From the NCBI GenBank assembly GCA_019931185.1, contig JAINDK010000018.1, positions 120,018-184,017 on the forward strand: 64,000 nt of DNA. Direction: 5' to 3'. Below are positions 8,922-17,875 of this stretch, piece by piece. The position numbers and the translations under genes were made by a program. The notes beneath the pieces were generated by a model. It did no database searches. It was not told the DNA's origin and saw only the letters and a program-made list of their open reading frames with translations. Positions within the stretch are counted from its first letter, which is position 1, and every line of letters begins with the position of its first letter. The DNA comes from Bryobacter sp. CoA8 C33. Lineage in GTDB: Bacteria; Acidobacteriota; Terriglobia; Bryobacterales; Bryobacteraceae.

Positions 8922-9490
8922 TCACCAGCACTGCCGTTGCTTCCTCCATCCCGATTCCCCTACTCCCGGAAGACTCGCCAGCCAAGCCGCCAGCCTCCCC
9001 AACCTTCGTCGCGGCGCAATCCGCCGCAATCCCTTGCCCAACCCCACCTTACGGTCAAACCGCTTACTGAATGCTTCCTCATCCGTGACTGTGTCAAACT
9101 CCGCGCGAAATGAGCCCCACCATAAACAGCCCCGCGCTTGTTCCTCCCACGGGCGCCCGTGCCCGAATCCGTTCCGCAATCGCTGCCCTGAACCGCCTGT
9201 CCTTCCATAAACCCACTGAATTCCATGGATCCCCACCCCCATATAAATCGCCTCTGCCCTCCTTCCCCGGTCCCATACCTCAGCTCCTGAATTCTGTTCC
9301 CTTGTCTTGATAATCATCGGGCGAACGGAATTCAGCCGACCAACCCTTCTATAAAATTGTTCCAGGCCGCTGCCCCAAAGCCTCTCAAGATCAAGAAGTC
9401 CCTACCCTCTCTTCCCGCAATCATCCAGCATAACGTCTCTTCTCTGTCCCACCCTCTGCCAGGCAGCGCGCATCTTGCTTTTGTCTTCAT
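8922..9490 (-). pseudogene. Frameshifted peptidase S51 (cyanophycinase-like) pseudogene
   Basis: Pieces of one S51-family protein appear in the right order in three different frames. The first (9335-9490) reads RDFLILRGFGAAAWN, like the family's GDFVVLRASGTDAYN. The next gives IIKTREQ and RRAEAIYMG, then GGDPWNSVGLWKD and the nucleophile motif PVGGTSAG in another frame. The last returns to the earlier frame with RAEFDTVTDEEAF, FDRKVGLG and RRRLGRLAAWLA. At least three frameshifts and a stop break it. Cyanophycinases cleave beta-Asp-Arg dipeptides from cyanophycin; the secreted acidobacterial relatives have unknown substrates. Confidence 0.7.
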
Positions 9491-9573
9491 TTCGACATCC
9501 GCCGCTTGGCAAACACGTATATCCTCCGCCGGCTGCCTCACCAGCGGAACGAGGGGCAAGATCATCCCCTCCC

Positions 9574-12132
9574 TCAGCGGTTGCGCACGGGTATCGTCAC
9601 AGCGGTCGAACTTCGCCCGGACACTGTCACGCTCAGGCTGTATGTTCCGTCTGCCGTGCCTCGCGGCAGCACCAAGGTGGCCTGATACTGGCCCGCACCC
9701 ACTCGCTCGACTCGCATGGTGTACAGCGTCTGATCGCCAAGGCTGAAGCTGATGTCGTTTGCCCGCAACCCCAGATCGCCCGGCGCTGAAGTGTCGAAGA
9801 ATGTGACTGTAATGTTGTCCCCTGGCACCGCGGGCCGGGAGGCCTCGATCACGAACTGATCCGCTCCCTCCAACCGTTGCAGCACCGGTGGCCCTCCTGC
9901 CACCGCTACCAGCACCGAGTTCACCGCCTCCCCTTCCACACTCAACCGCAGCAGCGCCCATCCCGGAGCCAAGCTTGCCGGCACCTGCAGCGTCACCCTT
10001 CCACTGCCTGCGCTCAGCACGGTCACAGGCGTATCGTTCAGCTGCGCGCTAACCCGTCCGCTCCCCAGTCCGTTCACCATCACCACCGCGTTCGATCCCG
10101 GCACCACGAAGGGAGAACCCGCCTCTGTCGTCCAGCGCGCATCCGGCTGCAGCGCCGTCCGTCCAAATGCCACTGAAATCGGCTGCACCACTGCCCCGCC
10201 GCGCAATTGGATATGGTTGAGACCGGATTGCAGCGTCACGGTATAGATCCCATTGGCCTGTGGTGTCGTCACCACACTCGCCAAGATCCGCGTCGGCGAA
10301 ATAACCGTCAGCGTCCTCACTTGTACATCGCTCGAACCAAAGCCAAGCGTTACTCGCCCCGCCGCGAAGCGCGCCCCGGGGGACTGTATTTCCACTACCG
10401 TTTCCGCCACCGGCGCAAACGCATTCGGGCTCATCGTGAACCCCGCCGCATCGCCCTCCGTATACGGCAATTGCACCGGTGCATCGGGCCGCACGAACAG
10501 AGAACTCTGGCCATCCGGGTTCAGCAGCACCACCCGTGCCACGTGCCCGGTCGGCGCCGAAGGCGCTGCCACTGTCAACGTCCCCGTCCCCTCGTCCACG
10601 CTGCGTACGGGAGCCAACTCACCGTCGATCAATACTCTCGTCCTCGCACTCACGTGATTCGCCGTGATCACTGCCAGCCGCGTTCCATCCGCTCCCGGTG
10701 CGATCCAGTTCACGTTCGCGATCTCCGGCGCCCGCCGCGTTGCCACTTGGATCGCCGACGGCAACACATAACTTTCCGTTCCGCTCTCGAGCAGCAAATG
10801 CCGCTCCCCCTCGCTCAGGAATCCCGACAGGAATAGATCGAAAATCACAAACTGATTGTTAAACCCCCGCACGCCGTTGATCGCTGGCGATCCCCCCAAA
10901 ATCGACGACCGCAAGCCCGCTACCGGCCTCGAATCCGCTGTCACAAAACCAAACCCGCTCGCGATAAAGCCAGGGTTCACCACCTGCGGCGTGATGAAGG
11001 CCGGTCTCACGTAATTCCCGCCCCCGTTGGGATTTGTAAAGTAGCTATAGGTCGTTGGCCCGAACAGCGTTGGACCGCTCGTCCGCGTATTCACCGCAAA
11101 GTTGATCTCCCCAATCGTCTGGGCCGCGCCCACATTCAAGTTCTGCGCTGCCTGCGGATCGCGCGTCCCCGGAAAAAACTGCAGGTCGAACCGGTTGTTT
11201 ACCGCGAGCTGATTGTTATCCGCGTCCCGCGGAAGGATTATGTCGCCTGGCGTCGCTTGTCCCCGCACCGGCGGCGGTATCGGATGTACATAAATCCGAT
11301 ACGGTCCCGGCGGCACTCCCTGCATCCGATACGTCCCGTCCGGGTTCGTCAGCGTGCTCACCGCCGTTCCGTTGAGCGAGAGCGCCACAACGCTCGCCAG
11401 ATTCACCCCCACCCCCCCTTGCGTCACCCTTCCGCTGATGGTCCCAAACAACGCCGCGAAATTCCGGGATGGGTAAAGAATCGATACCCCCGCAATGTCG
11501 TCGGCCCCCAGTGGCGTCGATCGCGTCGTTGCCCGCGTTAGCTGCGTCGACATCGCCGACGAAGTGAATGTGTGCTGCAGCCCGATTGCATGTCCCAGCT
11601 CATGCACCGCATTCTGAAAAAATGCCTCCGAAAAGCTCTGATATGCCACCCCGTCCACATTCGTCAGATCCTTGCGGAACACCACTAGCGAACGCAAAAT
11701 CGGAGTAAATGGCTGCGCAGCCGTCACGTCCGCCTCCGCTCGCACCGTCGGCCCTGCATAGGAAATTACTCCCGGCGGCACATCATCGGAAAACAGGATG
11801 TCAATGCCCGGTGCACCCTGAGGGCCGGACGCCGCCGCCGCGTATCCTGCAAACCCAAGCCTTAAATCACTTGTCGGCACTTCGCTCCAAGCCCGTGCCG
11901 CCAACAAGATTTGGCTCATTAACGCATTTGTGTTATCCCCTGCCGCGAGCCTTTCCGTACCGTCACTCACCAAGAAGAAAGGTACAGTCCGGTTTAGCAG
12001 TGCATTCAAGTCAAACCGGTCGTAAATGGGTTGCTGAAAGCCCAACCGCGACGAATACCGTACAAAGTGATAACTCGCTGTCGCACTGACAGCCAACAGC
12101 AACAAAAGCGCCGCTATCCGGCCCACCTTCAT
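9574..12132 (-). CDS. Secreted matrixin-like metalloprotease with TIG domains
   Basis: Exported protein of 852 residues. A signal peptide or anchor covers about residues 1-20. The protease domain (about 35-215) carries the metzincin zinc site HELGHAIGLQH (177-187). It is followed by a carboxypeptidase-regulatory-like sandwich (about 225-290, ISGRVTQGG) and several TIG-like beta domains to the C-terminus, typical of large secreted acidobacterial proteins. The start ATG overlaps the stop of the upstream gene by four bases (ATGA), so the two are likely translationally coupled. The substrate is unknown. Confidence 0.88.
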   Translation of the reverse strand: MKVGRIAALLLLLAVSATASYHFVRYSSRLGFQQPIYDRFDLNALLNRTVPFFLVSDGTERLAAGDNTNALMSQILLAARAWSEVPTSDLRLGFAGYAAAASGPQGAPGIDILFSDDVPPGVISYAGPTVRAEADVTAAQPFTPILRSLVVFRKDLTNVDGVAYQSFSEAFFQNAVHELGHAIGLQHTFTSSAMSTQLTRATTRSTPLGADDIAGVSILYPSRNFAALFGTISGRVTQGGVGVNLASVVALSLNGTAVSTLTNPDGTYRMQGVPPGPYRIYVHPIPPPVRGQATPGDIILPRDADNNQLAVNNRFDLQFFPGTRDPQAAQNLNVGAAQTIGEINFAVNTRTSGPTLFGPTTYSYFTNPNGGGNYVRPAFITPQVVNPGFIASGFGFVTADSRPVAGLRSSILGGSPAINGVRGFNNQFVIFDLFLSGFLSEGERHLLLESGTESYVLPSAIQVATRRAPEIANVNWIAPGADGTRLAVITANHVSARTRVLIDGELAPVRSVDEGTGTLTVAAPSAPTGHVARVVLLNPDGQSSLFVRPDAPVQLPYTEGDAAGFTMSPNAFAPVAETVVEIQSPGARFAAGRVTLGFGSSDVQVRTLTVISPTRILASVVTTPQANGIYTVTLQSGLNHIQLRGGAVVQPISVAFGRTALQPDARWTTEAGSPFVVPGSNAVVMVNGLGSGRVSAQLNDTPVTVLSAGSGRVTLQVPASLAPGWALLRLSVEGEAVNSVLVAVAGGPPVLQRLEGADQFVIEASRPAVPGDNITVTFFDTSAPGDLGLRANDISFSLGDQTLYTMRVERVGAGQYQATLVLPRGTADGTYSLSVTVSGRSSTAVTIPVRNR

Positions 12133-12692
12133 TGCTTCACCCCTCTTCTTGCGCCTACGCGATCAGCAATCTCTCTCCGCATCCGCTCGAGGGGCATCTT
12201 CAAGCCGCCATCTTCCACCGCCCGCCCCGCCGCATCCACCATCTGCTCCGAGATTTGGCCGCGCACTAGAACCGGATTGCCCCGCTCATCCCGCACTACG
12301 TTCAATAAGCCTTGGCTCAACCCCATGATCTGCTTCAATCCGCTCTTGCCCTGCCATAGAAAAAACAGATACTCCCCGTTGCGCTCCAGCCTCGGCGCTC
12401 CTTCAAAGCTCTGCCGGAATCCCCCAGCTGTTCCCCCCGGTATCGCCACCTGCACCCGGTTGCCCGCTCCGCCCTTGAATCGCTCCGTGACCGTTACGTC
12501 ACAAATGGTCCAGATGACCGGCTGACGGTACGTCTGCTGGCAAAACAGAACCGTACCCCTCACAATCTCGGTCGATTCCTCTATCAACCGTTGCTCGGAC
12601 AATTGCTCGAGCGTCGCTCCAAAACACACACCGCACGCCGTGCTTCCCATGAGCAGCATGCCCACCAGCGCTTTTTGGATTCGATGCGACAT
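12129..12692 (-). CDS. Conserved secreted protein coupled to the metalloprotease
   Basis: Protein of about 187 residues starting MSHRIQKALVG, with a hydrophobic signal segment up to about residue 27 (ACGVCFGA). The mature part has the pattern of small secreted proteins found next to matrixin-like proteases (IVRGTVL, VTVTERFKG, GGFRQSFEGAPRLERNGEYLFFLW). Its stop overlaps the protease start. That it acts as a partner or propeptide-like inhibitor of the protease is only a guess from the coupling. An ATG 12 codons upstream is possible but extends the signal peptide oddly. Confidence 0.75.
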   Translation of the reverse strand: MSHRIQKALVGMLLMGSTACGVCFGATLEQLSEQRLIEESTEIVRGTVLFCQQTYRQPVIWTICDVTVTERFKGGAGNRVQVAIPGGTAGGFRQSFEGAPRLERNGEYLFFLWQGKSGLKQIMGLSQGLLNVVRDERGNPVLVRGQISEQMVDAAGRAVEDGGLKMPLERMRREIADRVGARRGVKQ

Positions 12693-12768
12693 CTTCGCGA
12701 TTCCACTCAACAGCATTCCACCCGCCAAACTACTGTATTGATTCTAAAGTATTTGTCCGGTTTCGGCA

Positions 12769-12817
12769 AGGCCGCCCTGGGGCGGCCTGACACAAACTGA
12801 GACACCACTCTGTCTCA
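12769..12817. repeat. Two inverted repeats in a divergent promoter region
   Basis: AGGCCGCC (12769-12776) pairs with GGCGGCCT (12781-12788) around a 4-base loop, and TGAGACA (12798-12804) pairs with TGTCTCA (12811-12817) around a 6-base loop. Both lie between the divergent secreted-protein gene and the MscS gene, just before the MscS start. They could be leader hairpins or protein sites. Confidence 0.55.
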
Positions 12818-12838
12818 AACTCGCGCTATCGTGAAGGG

Positions 12839-14389
12839 GTGATTCGCCGCCTCCTGGCCGCCTTCCTGTTCGCCGCCTGCCTCACGCCCGCCCAAACCGC
12901 CCTCGACCGCCTCGGCCGCACCACACCCAAAACCACCGTCCTTGGCTTCCTCCGCACCGCTCATGACGGCAACTTCAACAAAGCCGCTGCCTATCTTCTG
13001 TTCGACCCCGGCGCCAGCCCTCAACACAAAGCGGAGGCTGCCCGCCAGCTGCTTTTTATCCTCGACCGCGGCTTCATTGGCAACCTCGACTCCATCAGTT
13101 CCAACCCCGAAGGCGCCGCCGAGGATGGCGCCGACCGCGAAACCATCGGCGCCATTGTCGGCGTCGAGCAATCCTCCCCCGTCACCCTGGTCCGCGTCAA
13201 TCAGTCGGGCCAGCTCATCTGGCTCTTCAGCCGCGAAACCATCGAATCCAGCCCCCAACTCTTCTCCGAATTTGGTTTCCCCTGGCTCGAAGCCCACCTC
13301 CCCCGCCCCCTTATCGACTGGCACCTCTGGTCCATGCCGCTCTGGGTTCTGCTCGCAATCCTTCTGGCCCTCCCGCTTTCCTTCGCCATCGCCTGGTCCC
13401 TGGTCCGCCTCACTACCCGCTCGCTCCCCCTCGCCTGGGGCGTTTCCCCAAGGCCCAATCCCCCCATTGTCTTTCTCATCACCGTGATGCTTCACAACCT
13501 CGCCTCACGCTTGCTTGGCCTCCCACTGCTTTACCGCGTCTGGTACTCACGCCTCGTCAAGATCCTCTGGATCGCGCTTTTTGTCTGGGCGATCTTTAGT
13601 ATCATCAGTTACTCCGATCGCCGCATCCGGCAGTATCTTTCCCGCAATTCTCTCACCGCCACTCAATCCGTCCTCCAACTCGGCCGCCGCCTCCTCCAGA
13701 TGCTTGTCCTGCTCGGCGCTGCCCTCGTCGCCCTTAGGTCCTTCGGTTACGACATCACCGCCGCCCTCGCCGGCCTTGGCATCGGCGGTATCGCCATCGC
13801 CTTCGCCGCGCAAAAAACTCTCGAAAATCTCTTCGGCGGCTTCACCCTCCTCAGCGACCGCAGCATCCGCGTCGGCGATAGCTGCCAGTTCGGCCCCACC
13901 GTCGCCACCGTCGAGGATATCGGCCTCCGCGCCACTCGTTTCCGCACCATCCAGCGCAGCACTCTCTACATCCCCAATGGCCAACTCGCTTCCATGAATA
14001 TCGAAAACCTCGGCCAGCGCGACCAGATTCTCTTCCGCCATACCATCGGCGTAAAATATGGACTCGCCCCCACCCAACTGAAGGCCCTCCTCGCCGAACT
14101 CCGCTCTCTGCTCGAAACCGACCCCCGCGTCTCTCCGGAAAACCGCCGCGTCCGTTTCCTCAAATTCGGCGCCTACTCCCTCGAAATCGAGTTCTTCGCC
14201 TACATTCTCACCAGCGACTTCCCCGAATTCCTCGCCATTCAGGAAGAACTCCTCCTCCGCGTCATGGATATCGTCAACCTCCACGATTCCGGTTTCGCGT
14301 TCCCCTCCCAAACCCTCTATGTCGAGCGCGGTCAGCTCGATCTCGCACCCCCCCTCCCTTCTACTTCAGATTCTTCTCAAACAACTTAA
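12839..14389 (+). CDS. MscS-family mechanosensitive channel
   Basis: Membrane channel of 516 residues that would open on hypo-osmotic shock. A signal peptide and a periplasmic domain (about 1-165) come before several membrane segments. The pore helix and beta domain are recognisable at about 300-385 (GIGGIAIAFAAQKTLENLFGG, VGDSCQFG, VATVEDIGLRATRFR, YIPNGQLAS). The C-terminal domain fits the family. The start is GTG at 12839, with a GAAGGG placed very close to it; no other start in frame is better. Its last 29 bases overlap the convergent S9 peptidase gene. Confidence 0.9.
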   Translation: MIRRLLAAFLFAACLTPAQTALDRLGRTTPKTTVLGFLRTAHDGNFNKAAAYLLFDPGASPQHKAEAARQLLFILDRGFIGNLDSISSNPEGAAEDGADRETIGAIVGVEQSSPVTLVRVNQSGQLIWLFSRETIESSPQLFSEFGFPWLEAHLPRPLIDWHLWSMPLWVLLAILLALPLSFAIAWSLVRLTTRSLPLAWGVSPRPNPPIVFLITVMLHNLASRLLGLPLLYRVWYSRLVKILWIALFVWAIFSIISYSDRRIRQYLSRNSLTATQSVLQLGRRLLQMLVLLGAALVALRSFGYDITAALAGLGIGGIAIAFAAQKTLENLFGGFTLLSDRSIRVGDSCQFGPTVATVEDIGLRATRFRTIQRSTLYIPNGQLASMNIENLGQRDQILFRHTIGVKYGLAPTQLKALLAELRSLLETDPRVSPENRRVRFLKFGAYSLEIEFFAYILTSDFPEFLAIQEELLLRVMDIVNLHDSGFAFPSQTLYVERGQLDLAPPLPSTSDSSQTT

Positions 14390-16655
14390 AGATCCTCCGG
14401 TATTCATCCGTCCACGAACTCGGCTCCACGAATCCATGATCCTCCACCGGATAACTCGCCAGTTCCCAGTTCTCCTTGCCCAACTCGATCAGCTTCTGCG
14501 CCAGCCTCACACTGTCCTGATAATGCACATTCACGTCCACCATGCCGTGGCAGATCAACAACGCCCCCTTTAGCCCCGCCGCATGATAAATCGGTGAACT
14601 CTTCCGGTAAGCCTCCCCATCCCGTTGCGGCTCGTTCAAGATATTCGCCGTGTACGGATGATTGTAGTGCGCCCAGTCCGTCACGGGTCTCAATGCCGCC
14701 CCAGCCGCGAACGTGTCCGGACTCGTAAATAAGGCCATCAGCGTGATAAACCCGCCATAACTTCCCCCATATATCCCAATCTTCCTCGCGTTGACTCCTT
14801 GCACCGTCACCAGCCACTTTGCCGCGTCCAACTGATCCTCCAGATCCTTTCCCCCCATGTGCCGGTACACTCCCGTTCGCCAATCCCGTCCATAACCCGC
14901 GCTCGCCCGGTAATCAATATCAAGCACCGTGTATCCGTTCGCCATCAGGATGTGATGAAACATATACTCACGAAAATAACTCGACCACCAGCGATGCACG
15001 TTCTGCAGATAGCCCGCCCCGTGCACAAAAATCACCGCCGGCCCGCCGCGCCTCCCGTTCGCCGCCTTGTATAACCGCCCCGGCACTTTCTTCCCGTCCC
15101 GCGCCGGAATCTCCACAATCGCCGGATCCACCCATTTCCGCGCCAAGAATTCCGGCGACGGCGAACTCGTCACTTGCACCGCCTTGGCTCCCGCCTGCTT
15201 CTCCCCAACATATACTTCCTCCGGTTTGTTCGCGTAACTGTAAATTTCTCCTAGATACTTCTCATCCGGACTCAACGTTACCTCATGCTTACCCGCCGCC
15301 GTCGTATATCTTTCCTTTGCTCCCGTTGCCGGATCAAGTGAATAAAAATGCCGTTCATACGGGCTCGCCTCGCTCGTCGTCAGATAAAAACGCTTCCGGT
15401 CCCATGACAGCTCCACCCCCGTCACTTCCCAGTTGCCGCTCGTCAGCGCCTTGGCTGTCCCCCCCGCGAATGGTTGTAAATACAAATGCGAATACCCGCT
15501 CACTTCGCTTTGATAAAAAATCTGATCCCCAAGAAACCCAATCTGCTGTGTCCCCGGCCCCCCGATCCAGGCCTCATCATGATCCTGCGTTAATACTCGC
15601 CCCTTGGCCGCCACCAAATCGAGGGCCATGCGCCATAAATCCTTGTTGTCTGTCGACCGCGCCAAAAACGCCACCCGCTCGCGATCCTCGCTCACCGCCA
15701 GCCGCGTCACCGCCACCGCCTTGCCGCCCGCCCCCAGCCCCAAATCTACTTCCCTTGCTTCCCCAGTCTCCGTGTTTATGACATACAGCTTAGTGCGAGC
15801 CTGTAAATCCCCTACTTTATTCCGGGCCGTCAATTCTTCCGTGTACCCACTTTCGCTGACATAATTCGGCACCACCGTCTTCTTCACCCCCTCCGGCGCC
15901 TCGCGCAGCAGCGCTACCACATACTTCCGGTTTCCCACCAGCCGCTGCTCAATCGCGGTATGCCGCGCGGGCAAATAAAATGGCTTCCGCGCATTCCTCC
16001 GCTTTTCCCGCGCCCGCTCCGCCTCCTTCCGCTCCGCCCGCTCCTTCACCACCCCCAGTAGTAATTTCTCCTCCTCCTTCAGATACTCCTGGCTCGTCTG
16101 CGTCTTCTTCGCATCCTTTTTCGTCTCCTCTTCTTCCGCCGGCGGTTTCCCCGTCCGGTTGTCCGTCACTTGCTCCACGCTCCCATCCGCCAGTGATTGC
16201 ACATAAAGATTCTGCCCCCGCTGGTAGCTGATCTCCTGCCCTCCCGGCAGAAACTCCGGCTCCTGCTCCGCCTCTCGCGTCGCCACCAGCCGCCGCCCCC
16301 GGTCCACCGTATAGTCGTACAGCCAGATATCCCCCTCCTGCTCATACACGCAGCGCTTGCGCTCCGTATCCGCTTGGCAGCGCTCCGGCGGAGACAATCT
16401 TGCCTCCGCCTCGCTCAATTTCAAAAGATTTCCCCCATCCCGGTCCACCACATAGGTGTCCACCGGCGCATGGATCGCATCCGTGTGCCGCTTCCAGTTG
16501 AAATACAACCTCTTGCCGTCTCCCGACCAGCGCAGTTTCTCCGGCGCATAGCCCGCGTACCGCGGCCCTTGCATGATCGTCTCGATCTGCAGCGGCGCCG
16601 GCTGCCCGCCAGCCGTCAGGGTCATCACAAGTGGTAATGCAATTAGTCTTCTCAT
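14361..16655 (-). CDS. Secreted S9 prolyl oligopeptidase / DPP-IV-like peptidase
   Basis: Exported serine peptidase of about 764 residues. A signal peptide (about 1-18) is followed by a beta-propeller with an unusual charged Lys/Glu-rich insertion (about 190-240, EEEETKKDAKK and RAERKEAERAREKRR). The C-terminal alpha/beta hydrolase carries the nucleophile in GGSYGGF (Ser about 632), the acid in HGMVDVN (Asp about 707) and the histidine in VEDHGF (His about 740). The start at 16655 has AGGGGG ten bases upstream; the frame continues to 16673 without a better site. It starts 35 bases from the divergent aminotransferase gene, so the promoters must overlap. Confidence 0.92.
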   Translation of the reverse strand: MRRLIALPLVMTLTAGGQPAPLQIETIMQGPRYAGYAPEKLRWSGDGKRLYFNWKRHTDAIHAPVDTYVVDRDGGNLLKLSEAEARLSPPERCQADTERKRCVYEQEGDIWLYDYTVDRGRRLVATREAEQEPEFLPGGQEISYQRGQNLYVQSLADGSVEQVTDNRTGKPPAEEEETKKDAKKTQTSQEYLKEEEKLLLGVVKERAERKEAERAREKRRNARKPFYLPARHTAIEQRLVGNRKYVVALLREAPEGVKKTVVPNYVSESGYTEELTARNKVGDLQARTKLYVINTETGEAREVDLGLGAGGKAVAVTRLAVSEDRERVAFLARSTDNKDLWRMALDLVAAKGRVLTQDHDEAWIGGPGTQQIGFLGDQIFYQSEVSGYSHLYLQPFAGGTAKALTSGNWEVTGVELSWDRKRFYLTTSEASPYERHFYSLDPATGAKERYTTAAGKHEVTLSPDEKYLGEIYSYANKPEEVYVGEKQAGAKAVQVTSSPSPEFLARKWVDPAIVEIPARDGKKVPGRLYKAANGRRGGPAVIFVHGAGYLQNVHRWWSSYFREYMFHHILMANGYTVLDIDYRASAGYGRDWRTGVYRHMGGKDLEDQLDAAKWLVTVQGVNARKIGIYGGSYGGFITLMALFTSPDTFAAGAALRPVTDWAHYNHPYTANILNEPQRDGEAYRKSSPIYHAAGLKGALLICHGMVDVNVHYQDSVRLAQKLIELGKENWELASYPVEDHGFVEPSSWTDEYRRIFKLFEKNLK

Positions 16656-16690
16656 GGAGCTCGACCCCCTCATTATCTACAATGAAATGA

Positions 16691-17875
16691 ATGTCCTTAT
16701 CGAACGAAGAGTTTTACCGCATCGCCAAGCTGCCCCCTTACGTTTTTGCCGTCGTCAACGAAATGAAGGCAAAACTCCGCGCAGCCCAGCAGGATGTGGT
16801 CGACTTCGGCATGGGCAATCCCGACGGACCGACTCCCCGTGTCATCGTCAACAAACTCATTGAGGCCGCCCGCAATCCCCGCAATCATCGCTACTCCGTC
16901 TCCCGCGGCATTCCCCACCTCCGCCTTGCCATCACCGAGCGCTACGAACGCAAATGGGGCGTCAAACTCGATCCTGAAACCGAAGCCATCGCCACCATCG
17001 GCGCCAAGGAAGGTTTGGCCCACCTTATGTTCGCCGTTATCGGTCCCGGCGATATCGTCGCCCTGCCCAACCCCTGTTACCCCATTCACCAATACGGCGT
17101 CATCATGGCCGAGGGTTGTCCCTGCATTCTCCCTCTCAATAGCCCCGATGAATTCCTCAATCGCCTCGAACATGTCTATAACACCGGGACCAGCAAGCCA
17201 AAAGCCATCCTTGTCAGCTTCCCCCATAACCCCACTACCCACACCGTCCAGCTCGATTTCTTCCGCCAACTGCTCAACCTCGCCTCCAAGCACGGCTCCA
17301 TGGTCATTCACGATTTCGCCTACGCCGATCTCGGTTTCGACGGCTGCCAGCCCCCCAGCATTCTCCAGATCGATGGCGCCAAGGAGCACGCCGTCGAGAT
17401 CTTCTCCATGACCAAAAGCTACAACATGGCCGGCTGGCGCGTCGGCTTCGTTCTCGGCAACCCCCGCATGATCAAGGCCCTCGGACGCATCAAGAGCTAT
17501 CTCGATTACGGTAACTTCCAGCCCGTCCAAATCGCCTCCATCATCGCCCTGCGCGAGTGCGAGGATGAAACTCACAAGATCTGCAACCTGTACCAGAAGC
17601 GTCGCGACCTCCTCGTCCAGGGCCTCAATCGTGCCGGTTGGCCGGTCGAAAAACCAAAAGGCAGCATGTTCCTCTGGGCCCCCATCCCCGAGCGCTTCCG
17701 TCCCCTTGGCTCCCTCGAATTCTCCAAGCAACTCCTCGAAAAAGCCCTCGTCGCCGTTTCCCCCGGTATCGGCTTCGGCCCCCTCGGCGAAGGCTTTGTC
17801 CGCTTCGCCTTCATCGAAAACAACCATCGCACCCGCCAAGCTCTCTCCGGCATCAAGCAATTCCTTCACGCGTGA
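16691..17875 (+). CDS. alaC: PLP-dependent aminotransferase, AlaC-like
   Basis: Fold-type I aminotransferase of 394 residues, full length for the family, transferring an amino group between alanine and 2-oxoglutarate in the best-known members. The cofactor lysine is K242 in SMTKSYNMAGWR, with the PLP-phosphate-binding set around GAKEGLAHL (104-112), the HNPTT segment (179-183) and HDFAYADLGFDG. The C-terminal GFVRFAF segment carries the carboxylate-binding arginine. The gene symbol rests on overall resemblance to AlaC and is less certain than the family. Its stop overlaps the start of the GNAT gene (GTGA). Confidence 0.88.
   Translation: MSLSNEEFYRIAKLPPYVFAVVNEMKAKLRAAQQDVVDFGMGNPDGPTPRVIVNKLIEAARNPRNHRYSVSRGIPHLRLAITERYERKWGVKLDPETEAIATIGAKEGLAHLMFAVIGPGDIVALPNPCYPIHQYGVIMAEGCPCILPLNSPDEFLNRLEHVYNTGTSKPKAILVSFPHNPTTHTVQLDFFRQLLNLASKHGSMVIHDFAYADLGFDGCQPPSILQIDGAKEHAVEIFSMTKSYNMAGWRVGFVLGNPRMIKALGRIKSYLDYGNFQPVQIASIIALRECEDETHKICNLYQKRRDLLVQGLNRAGWPVEKPKGSMFLWAPIPERFRPLGSLEFSKQLLEKALVAVSPGIGFGPLGEGFVRFAFIENNHRTRQALSGIKQFLHA

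Noticed and set aside
9332..9961. A 209-codon minus-strand frame overlapping the start of the zincin gene's 3' end
   Set aside because: The upper part is a shadow of the metalloprotease gene. Only its last 52 codons belong to something real, the S51 pseudogene.
16697..17869. A long antisense open frame (390 codons) opposite the aminotransferase gene
   Set aside because: It mirrors the high GC third positions of the real gene. The plus-strand frame has full aminotransferase motifs; the antisense one has acidic low-complexity composition and no family features.
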